This document shows positions 57,773-64,000 of a DNA stretch of 64,000 nucleotides, one piece after another. Each line of letters begins with the position of its first letter. Position 1 is the first letter of the stretch. The position numbers and the translations under genes were made by a program. Below the pieces are notes generated by a model that saw only the letters and a list, made by a program, of their open reading frames with translations, made no database searches and had not been told where the DNA came from. The DNA lies in the NCBI RefSeq assembly GCF_000621965.1, contig NZ_JHWX01000017.1:1-64000 (forward strand), in the 5' to 3' direction. Source of the stretch: Methanobrevibacter wolinii SH (lineage in GTDB: Archaea; Methanobacteriota; Methanobacteria; Methanobacteriales; Methanobacteriaceae).

Positions 57773-58923
57773 ACTAACATCTCCTGAAGTTTATCATTAG
57801 GGAAACCTTCTTCCCTTTTAGCTCTTGAGATAATTTTCAAGTTTTTGATTTCTTTTTCTTTACCACTTAAAAATCCAATAATTGGACCTATACCTAATGG
57901 TTTTTCTAATGATAATGAATGAGAATAATCTGCAAAGTAGGAATCTAATGTATTTTCAAATACAGAAACAATACCAGTTTCATTGTATTTAGTAAGAGCA
58001 TCTGAAAGAATATCTCCATATTTAGTACCATCTAATGAGGAAATAACTCCCGGTACATCTTGAGATTCCATAAGTTCTTTAAGTTTCCATTCTCTTAATT
58101 GGTAACCCTCACTAATTAAATAAGGACTAACAACATCATAATCTAAACCATCCACTTTTGCCCTAATTATTAATTTTAAATTTGCAATATCTACCTGAGT
58201 TCCAATATATGCAAACATTTTTTCAGTATTTTCATTTCCAGGAACTTCAGTTGAATGTAATAAAGAATGTAAATAAAATTTATCTAATGCATTTGAAAAT
58301 GGTAATAAAGAATTACTTTCTTCATATTGAGGAATTGCATCTTTTAATACATCAGAATATTCTGTTCCATCTAAACCTGCAACAACATCAGTTACTGAAC
58401 TTGCATCAACTAATTTATCTAAATCATCATATAAAGATCCAGATGGGATTAATAATTCAGATGTTTTTTCATTAGAGAAACCAACAGCTTTAGCAGTTAA
58501 TAAAGCTTTAATATTAGCAATATCAGTTTTAGTAGATATTACTTCAAAAGGTTTTTTAATTTCTTTAGGTGCAATAGTAGCTAAATATTTATAAGTATCA
58601 GCCATTTGAACATCTAAAGATTTTTCTAAAGAATACTCATTTAAATAAGGAAGATAATCATCTAAACTTCTTAAATAATTAGTAACATCTTCAACAGAGT
58701 TAGATTCTGCAAGTTCAACTATTTGTTTATCACTTAAGAGTCTACCTTTACGAGCTCTAACCTTAGCAATAGGATTGAGATAAGGGAAAATATCTAATAT
58801 TGGCCTACTTGTAACAACAACCACAACAGCTCCAACGATAACTAATGCTAATACAACAAAAACTATAATCATTTCATTGGAAAGTCCAAGTTGACTAATT
58901 AAAGCGGCAATTTGATCAGCCAT
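57769..58923 (-). CDS. atpC: A-type ATP synthase subunit C
   Basis: 384 residues. Residues 17-37 form a membrane-like helix ('MIIVFVVLALVIVGAVVVVV'), an N-terminal addition seen in Methanobacteriales. The rest is helical with three repeated units ('TKTDIANIKALLTAKAVG', 'TQVDIANLKLIIRAKVDG', 'EKEIKNLKIISRAKREE') that cap the c-ring and link it to the D shaft. It overlaps atpF by four bases. Confidence 0.95.
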   Translation of the reverse strand: MADQIAALISQLGLSNEMIIVFVVLALVIVGAVVVVVTSRPILDIFPYLNPIAKVRARKGRLLSDKQIVELAESNSVEDVTNYLRSLDDYLPYLNEYSLEKSLDVQMADTYKYLATIAPKEIKKPFEVISTKTDIANIKALLTAKAVGFSNEKTSELLIPSGSLYDDLDKLVDASSVTDVVAGLDGTEYSDVLKDAIPQYEESNSLLPFSNALDKFYLHSLLHSTEVPGNENTEKMFAYIGTQVDIANLKLIIRAKVDGLDYDVVSPYLISEGYQLREWKLKELMESQDVPGVISSLDGTKYGDILSDALTKYNETGIVSVFENTLDSYFADYSHSLSLEKPLGIGPIIGFLSGKEKEIKNLKIISRAKREEGFPNDKLQEMLV

Positions 58924-58935
58924 AAATTCTCACTC

Positions 58936-59559
58936 CTATTTAAATAATATTTGAGCAACTTCACTACGTAAAGATTTTTTAAATCTAGCTTCCCTAGATT
59001 CAATAGTGTTATTTACTTCTATTTCTCCATTTTTAGTTTTAACAATAGCTCCACCAATAGTGTTTATTGATTCACCTAATTCAAAACTTGTTTCAACATT
59101 AATATCTGAAGAAACATTATTAGCAGCAGTAGCTAAAATACTACTGACTTTACTTTTATCTGCTTCTTTTACTTGTACAATTAAATCTCCACCACCAATT
59201 TCAGTAGCAGCTTGTTTAATCATATTAATTAATGAGTCGACATATTTTGAATCGCCAGTAGATGCTATATCAGTTAAATCATTAATTGCTTTATCAAAAG
59301 CCATTTCTATAACTTCTTCTTTAGCCCCTAACTCAGCTCTACGTTGATTCATTCTAGCTTCAGAGATAATTTGTTGATGTTTCATTTTAGCTTGTTTTTG
59401 ACCATCAGCAACAATTTTCTTTTGTTGAGCTGCAGCATCTTTTTCTGCTTGTGATGCAATATCAGCTGCTTTATTTTGAGCTTCTTGAATTATTTCATCA
59501 GCTTTAGCTTGAGCATTAGAGTTAATGTTAGAGACAATTTTTTCTGCCCCAGAACTCAT
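58936..59559 (-). CDS. atpE: A-type ATP synthase subunit E
   Basis: 207 residues: a long Ala/Gln/Lys-rich coiled coil (about 5-100) and a globular C-terminal domain ending 'ESREARFKKSLRSEVAQILF'. E pairs with H to form the peripheral stalks holding the head still. GGAGG precedes the ATG. It lies 12 bases before atpC. Confidence 0.95.
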   Translation of the reverse strand: MSSGAEKIVSNINSNAQAKADEIIQEAQNKAADIASQAEKDAAAQQKKIVADGQKQAKMKHQQIISEARMNQRRAELGAKEEVIEMAFDKAINDLTDIASTGDSKYVDSLINMIKQAATEIGGGDLIVQVKEADKSKVSSILATAANNVSSDINVETSFELGESINTIGGAIVKTKNGEIEVNNTIESREARFKKSLRSEVAQILFK

Positions 59560-59575
59560 TTGTTGACCTCCAAAA

Positions 59576-60064
59576 CTATCCTAATATTCCACCGAATACC
59601 ATAAGTAAGATAGCAATTAAGAAACCATAAATAGCCTGAGTTTCACATAATGCTGAGAAAATAATACCTCTAGAGAACATTTCATCGTTTTCAACAATAG
59701 CTCCAACAGAAGCACCTGCAACAATACCTTGACCCATACCAGAACCAAGACCTGCAAATCCTACAGCAGCACCTGCACCAATAGCAACAATACCAACAGC
59801 AGTGGATAATCCTTTACCTCCACCACCAAGTAAACCTGAAAATACTAATAATAAAATAGCAATTAAGAACCCATAAATAGCCTGAGTTTCACACAATGCT
59901 GAGAAAATAATACCTCTAGAGAACATATCTCCATCTTCAGCAACAGCACCTACAGAACCTGCAGCTGCCATTCCTTGACCTAAACCTGATCCTAAACCAG
60001 CGAAACCGACTGCAACACCAGCACCAACAGCTGCTAAAGCAGTACCTAATACAATTTCTACCAT
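59576..60064 (-). CDS. atpK: A-type ATP synthase proteolipid subunit K, two-hairpin form
   Basis: 162 residues, twice the usual 80 or so, made of two near-identical hairpins. Each has a glycine-rich first helix ('GFAGLGSG') and a second helix with the ion-binding carboxylate: E59 and E141, both in 'FSALCETQAIYGFL'. Gln residues Q30 and Q112 lie in the first helices. E-T-Q and the Gln resemble sodium-binding V-type c-rings, so Na+ coupling is possible, but proton coupling is not excluded. The two halves are also alike in DNA. An 85-base gap follows atpI. Confidence 0.95.
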   Translation of the reverse strand: MVEIVLGTALAAVGAGVAVGFAGLGSGLGQGMAAAGSVGAVAEDGDMFSRGIIFSALCETQAIYGFLIAILLLVFSGLLGGGGKGLSTAVGIVAIGAGAAVGFAGLGSGMGQGIVAGASVGAIVENDEMFSRGIIFSALCETQAIYGFLIAILLMVFGGILG

Positions 60065-60149
60065 AATTTATTTCTCCTTAAATAATATCGAAATGTTAAT
60101 TTTTTATAAATTAAATATATCTTAATTTAAACTAAATGAAATTAAAAAT

Positions 60150-62153
60150 TTAATCATTAAATTTTGTGAATTTTCTACTTGCTTTGAAAGCTTCAAATTT
60201 GTGTTTTCCACCAATATAGAATTGACCAAAGAACTCTACATAGTTAAGACGTAATGCGTTAACACCAGCACCTAAAGTTTGGAAAGCACAGTTTACAAGA
60301 TGTCCAAGTACAAATACAATAATTGCAAGAATAATACCTACAAATGGAACCATAGTATTTAACATAACTGTTAAAATATTTACAGTCATAGCAACACCAC
60401 CAGTAGCTAAACATAAAGCTAAAAGTCTTGCATATGAAAGAATATCACCCATGAAACCAAATAAATCCATTATACCGTAGACTCCTCCACCCCAGAATAA
60501 TAGACCAAATGCTACAATAACAAATATTGCACCAATAACATAGCCAATCATTCCAATGGAAGGTATCATATATCCAATTGCTAAGAATAAAATACCAACT
60601 TCTAAAACAAACCAAACAATTTGATTAGTTAAAGCATCTTTAGTATTTCCATTTCTTACATTGTTAATAGCACCTAAAATGAAAGCGATATTAGTATAAA
60701 TAATACCTACAGCAATAGCAATTATTAAAATTGTTGCTGAATTTTTAAAGGAATCTAACCAAGGTATACAAGTAGGAAGTGGACCTAAACCAAGTATTCT
60801 ATCCCAGAAATCACCAAGGAAAGCATTAGTAATAAGACCTAAAATAATAGCCCATATACCACTAGCCATAACAATTATACCAAAATCTTTTGCATTTTGA
60901 CTATTTCTACCTAAACCTCTATATAATAAGAAGTAACCAATTAAAAAATCTAAGAAACCATAAAATCCATCAGTTAAACAAAAACCGAAGAAGAATGGGA
61001 ATGTAATAGCTACAAAAAATGTAGGATCTATTTCATTATATTTTAAAGGTGAGTACATTTGTACAAGTAATTCGAAAGGTTTAAAGTATCCTTTATGATT
61101 TTGGAGAACAGGAACATCCTCACTATCATCTGGAACATCTTCAACTTCTATAACACAATATCCATCACTTGAAGCTTCAATAATTTGTTTAGTTTCATCA
61201 ACTTTTTTAAGTGGTACCCAAGCTTCAAAAACTTTAGATTTTTCAGTTTCACCGAAACTTGAAAGGATTTCATTTCTTTCTTTTTCATTTTCTAATTGTT
61301 CTTTTAAAGAAAGAACATCATCATCCCATTTTTCTGCAATAGATTTAAGTTCCACTTTTGTTTGATGTCTTTCATTATCAATAGCATCTAATCTTGCATT
61401 AGCATTATTAATAAATTCAGAAGGAGTTCCTTCCATTTCACTAACATCTAAATTTTCAAAATTAAATCTTCTAAGTGAAGAATAAACTTCATTATGATAC
61501 TCATTCGCAACAACAATAATTATACTATCAAAAGTTTCATCAGAATGAATATCATCAATTATAATTTCATCAGTTATTTTACTTAATTCTGCTTTTAATT
61601 CAGAAGCAGATTCAACATCAATCCTTCCAACAATTGTTGAAGTAGTCTTAGTATCTTCTAAAATTTCTAAATTATAATTAACATTAGTTAATTTTTTAGC
61701 AACAGTAATTTTAGAGATTAATTTACTAGATTCATTGTCAAGTGCAGATAATTTTTCCTGTACAGGAACAACATCAACATCAACTTCTTCTAAAACACTT
61801 TCTGCATATTTACATAATGCATCAACATCAACTTTTTCAACTGGTTTTCTTACAGGAACATCTGGATTAAACATATCATGTAATTTATCTTTAATAGTGT
61901 CACCATAAGAAAGTGCTTCACCAAATAAATCAGATAATCCGGTAGTCCTCATTAAAAGAGAAGAAACTTTACCAGTTTTTGATGTAGCTTTAGATGGAGT
62001 AATAAGTTCCGCAACTTCAGGATTCTGTTGAATACGATCTGAAATATCCTCAATTTGGACTAAACCTGCTTCATGTAAATCTCTAATTACAGGAGTAACA
62101 TAATCATCCAAAGTGATTATTTTAAGTTTACGCATTCTTTCTGTTTGAAACAT
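60150..62153 (-). CDS. atpI: A-type ATP synthase stator subunit I (a)
   Basis: 667 residues. The first 340 are soluble with coiled coils ('EKWDDDVLSLKEQLENEKER') and attach to the peripheral stalks. The rest has about eight membrane helices, with 'CLTDGFYGFLDFLIGYFLLY' and 'SYARLLALCLATGGVAMTVN', which contains the essential arginine facing the c-ring. Subunit I forms the ion channels. It starts nine bases after atpH. Confidence 0.97.
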   Translation of the reverse strand: MFQTERMRKLKIITLDDYVTPVIRDLHEAGLVQIEDISDRIQQNPEVAELITPSKATSKTGKVSSLLMRTTGLSDLFGEALSYGDTIKDKLHDMFNPDVPVRKPVEKVDVDALCKYAESVLEEVDVDVVPVQEKLSALDNESSKLISKITVAKKLTNVNYNLEILEDTKTTSTIVGRIDVESASELKAELSKITDEIIIDDIHSDETFDSIIIVVANEYHNEVYSSLRRFNFENLDVSEMEGTPSEFINNANARLDAIDNERHQTKVELKSIAEKWDDDVLSLKEQLENEKERNEILSSFGETEKSKVFEAWVPLKKVDETKQIIEASSDGYCVIEVEDVPDDSEDVPVLQNHKGYFKPFELLVQMYSPLKYNEIDPTFFVAITFPFFFGFCLTDGFYGFLDFLIGYFLLYRGLGRNSQNAKDFGIIVMASGIWAIILGLITNAFLGDFWDRILGLGPLPTCIPWLDSFKNSATILIIAIAVGIIYTNIAFILGAINNVRNGNTKDALTNQIVWFVLEVGILFLAIGYMIPSIGMIGYVIGAIFVIVAFGLLFWGGGVYGIMDLFGFMGDILSYARLLALCLATGGVAMTVNILTVMLNTMVPFVGIILAIIVFVLGHLVNCAFQTLGAGVNALRLNYVEFFGQFYIGGKHKFEAFKASRKFTKFND

Positions 62154-62162
62154 TATCTCACA

Positions 62163-62477
62163 CTACAACAATTTTTCAACAATAACAGAAGCAGCTTCAT
62201 CGACATTTACAGATGAACTGGATTTAATAGTGTCGACATTTTGCTGTGATTGAGTTTTAATATGATTAGCCTCTTTTTTTGCGTCTTCAATGGAAGCATA
62301 TATAATATCTTCAGCTTCATGAGATGCATATTCTTTAGCATCTTTGATTTTATCTTCAGCATCTTTTTGAGCTTGTTTGATAATATCTTCAGCTTTAATT
62401 TTAGAATCTTCCACGATTTGGACAGCATTATTTTCGGCTTTTTTTATCATTGAGAGAGCCTCTGATATTTCTGCCAT
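62163..62477 (-). CDS. atpH: A-type ATP synthase subunit H
   Basis: 104 residues that are almost entirely a charged, Ala-rich coiled coil ('AEDIIKQAQKDAEDKIKDAK'), the pattern of the peripheral stalk subunit H, which dimerises with E. It is the first gene of the operon, with GGTGATGA before the ATG. The order H-I-K-E-C-F-A-B-D is that of other Methanobacteriales. Confidence 0.93.
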   Translation of the reverse strand: MAEISEALSMIKKAENNAVQIVEDSKIKAEDIIKQAQKDAEDKIKDAKEYASHEAEDIIYASIEDAKKEANHIKTQSQQNVDTIKSSSSVNVDEAASVIVEKLL

Positions 62478-62652
62478 ATTTCATCACCATGGTATTTAAA
62501 ATTTTATTTAGATTACTTTACTTACCATAATTTCTCAGTTGAAAAATCATATTTCTAAATAAAACAAAACAATTTCTATTTATTAAAAAATTATCAAATA
62601 AGTTAAATAATTAATATAAAACAATTAAAAAAGAAGAATAATTTCCTCCTAA

Positions 62653-63018
62653 TTATCTACTATGATAAAAGAACTTAAGTAATTTCGGAGGTAATTTTTT
62701 CACATATGCTAATAAAGAAATAGCAACTAAAATTAAACCAAATACTAAGAAAATATAATTTATAGGATTTGCTAAATAGTTATAACCTAAAAAAGCAAAA
62801 AGAATTCCTTCAAAAAATAAAACTGCTTTATTCCATTGTGGTTTAAAAGATACAAGTGGAAATACAACACCTACTAAAATAATAATAAATGCTGAAGCAA
62901 TATTTTCACCAGTAAAAGGTTGACCGTAATAAAATGGCACTAAAGCTAAACTAATCATGACAAAAAAGAAAATAATTGAATACATTCTCATTCTTGAACC
63001 ATAAGTCATTTGTACCAT
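62653..63018 (-). CDS. Small four-helix membrane protein, unknown
   Basis: 121 residues with four hydrophobic helices (about 12-30, 40-58, 65-82, 85-107) and a basic C-terminus 'KKLPPKLLKFFYHSR'. GGAGATA precedes the ATG. It lies directly upstream of the ATP synthase operon, separated by 175 bases that must hold the atp promoter. A link to the synthase, as with the small atpI-type chaperone of bacteria, is possible but not shown. Confidence 0.65.
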   Translation of the reverse strand: MVQMTYGSRMRMYSIIFFFVMISLALVPFYYGQPFTGENIASAFIIILVGVVFPLVSFKPQWNKAVLFFEGILFAFLGYNYLANPINYIFLVFGLILVAISLLAYVKKLPPKLLKFFYHSR

Positions 63019-63511
63019 AATATCTCCTCAAAAAAATCGTTTTAAAATTAAAATCATTTCTCTTAAATATCAAATTATTTAATATACTAAGTTATTTAGT
63101 TATTAATATAATAAATTTACTATTATTTTACTTAACTAAATTTACAAATTAATAAATCTTTTAAATTAATAAATCTTTAAATGATTTATGATTATTTTTT
63201 TGTAAATATCTATTTAAATAGTTTATCATATTAAATAAATAATAAAAATCAAAATTAAAGACCATGAAAATTCAATAAAAATGAATAAAATAAAATCAAA
63301 ATAAAAATTATAAAACAATTTTTAAAATTGAAGAAAAAAAAATAAAAAAATATATCAAAATAAGATTAAAGTTATAAAAAGTAATTAAAAAAATATAATA
63401 TAATATACAAATTAATAAAAAAAATTTTAAAAGTAATAAAAAATTGAAAGAATATAAAATATTAAGAATAAATAAATTAAAAATTTAAAAAAAAATTAAT
63501 TAGTAAAAAAA
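63019..63511. other. Intergenic, no gene seen
   Basis: 490 bases of very A-rich sequence. Near 63149-63180 the short motif TAAATTAATAAATCTTT is duplicated. No frame or RNA gene. Confidence 0.45.
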
Positions 63512-63847
63512 TCATGAAAATGATTTACGATTAAGATCAATTAAACTAAAATCATCAAAATCTATTTTTTTACCATTATCTTCAATTTCTGTAGTAATTA
63601 AAATATACTGAGATTTTTTATAAAAGAAATATAAAAAAATAATTAAATTACCAAATAAAAACCATGCAGAAGTAAAACAAGCAAGAAGAATGAAAATCAA
63701 ATGATAAACCCAATTACCATATACTCTTTTATAGAAAAAAGTAAAATTAGGACCATCTGCTTTAAGTTTAAATTTATGTTCCAGTAATATATTAGATAAT
63801 CTTTTTAAATCATCTTTATCTTTTGCATGTATTGTTAATGGCTTCAT
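63512..63847 (-). CDS. Small membrane protein, unknown
   Basis: 111 residues from ATG 63847, preferred over a TTG nine bases upstream that lies in the spacer after the previous gene. Residues 1-45 are polar ('KDKDDLKRLSNILLEHKFKL'); two hydrophobic helices follow around 46-85, then a soluble tail of 30 residues. Probably anchored in the membrane with both ends inside. No family recognised. It follows the nitroreductase-like gene by ten bases, so the two may be cotranscribed. Confidence 0.6.
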   Translation of the reverse strand: MKPLTIHAKDKDDLKRLSNILLEHKFKLKADGPNFTFFYKRVYGNWVYHLIFILLACFTSAWFLFGNLIIFLYFFYKKSQYILITTEIEDNGKKIDFDDFSLIDLNRKSFS

Positions 63848-63857
63848 AGTAATCAAA

Positions 63858-64000
63858 TTATAAATATTCTACAATCTCATCTACAGATTTTTTATCTTGA
63901 ACTCTTGGATCTGCATCAATATAACCAAGAGGAGTAAATAATAAGGGAGTATATTTATCAGAATTTATAAAATTATTTGCAGCATCAGGATTAAATGCAC
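63858..64000 (-). CDS. Nitroreductase-like protein, C-terminal part (cut by window edge)
   Basis: The frame is open to the end of the window and gives about 46 residues: 'YTPLLFTPLGYIDADPRVQD' followed by 'KKSVDEIVEYL' and a stop. This matches the end of nitroreductase family proteins, where a P-L-G-Y-P segment is followed by a charged region and D-E-I-V near the C-terminus. These FMN enzymes reduce nitro compounds or quinones. The substrate is unknown and the catalytic part is outside the window. Confidence 0.65.
   Translation of the reverse strand, partial: AFNPDAANNFINSDKYTPLLFTPLGYIDADPRVQDKKSVDEIVEYL

Overview
The window is archaeal chromosome. Release factor aRF1, TFB, GAR1, archaeal DnaG, hypusinated aIF5A, pyruvoyl arginine decarboxylase, a coenzyme F430 synthase-like Mur ligase and a complete A1AO ATP synthase operon together point to a methanogen. 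The very high A+T content, GGTG/GGAGG ribosome binding sites and an adhesin-like signal peptide fit Methanobacteriales, most likely a gut Methanosphaera or close relative. The genus is inference.

Region 1-12.8 kb is accessory. It opens with the 3' part of an IS transposase that cuts off an adhesin-like gene, followed by a HEPN-motif protein and a DUF3800-like protein. Next comes a type I restriction-modification locus: hsdR-hsdM-hsdS on the minus strand, facing a second complete hsdS on the plus strand that is coupled to a tyrosine recombinase. The two hsdS genes carry perfect inverted repeats of 14, 22 and 72 bp at their 5' ends, central spacers and 3' ends. This is the architecture of a phase-variable, invertible specificity locus and is the most interesting system here.

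Region 12.8-32.7 kb is mostly housekeeping: a pyridoxal kinase-like gene, AzlCD, polyamine/hypusine genes (speB, aIF5A, pdaD), a NADP phosphatase/NAD kinase fusion, cfbE and hemC (tetrapyrrole/F430), a GfcR-like phosphoribosyltransferase, a Gfo/Idh dehydrogenase, aRF1, YbjQ-type proteins and pyrH.

Region 32.7-53 kb holds a fused two-domain glycosyltransferase, a polytopic membrane protein, a MITE with an 8-bp target duplication, TFB/GAR1, a XerA-type recombinase, a flavin reductase, DnaG, an RraA-like protein, DUF1284, BioY, a molybdate/tungstate ABC transporter whose permease gene is frameshifted, tRNA-Gln and an ATP-grasp protein.

Region 53-64 kb is the ATP synthase operon atpHIKECFABD followed by two small membrane proteins and the end of a nitroreductase-like gene.

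A recurring feature is intergenic tandem repeats of roughly 40-65 bp. Many sit exactly at gene 3' ends, and at least three contain the last codons and stop of the neighbouring gene.
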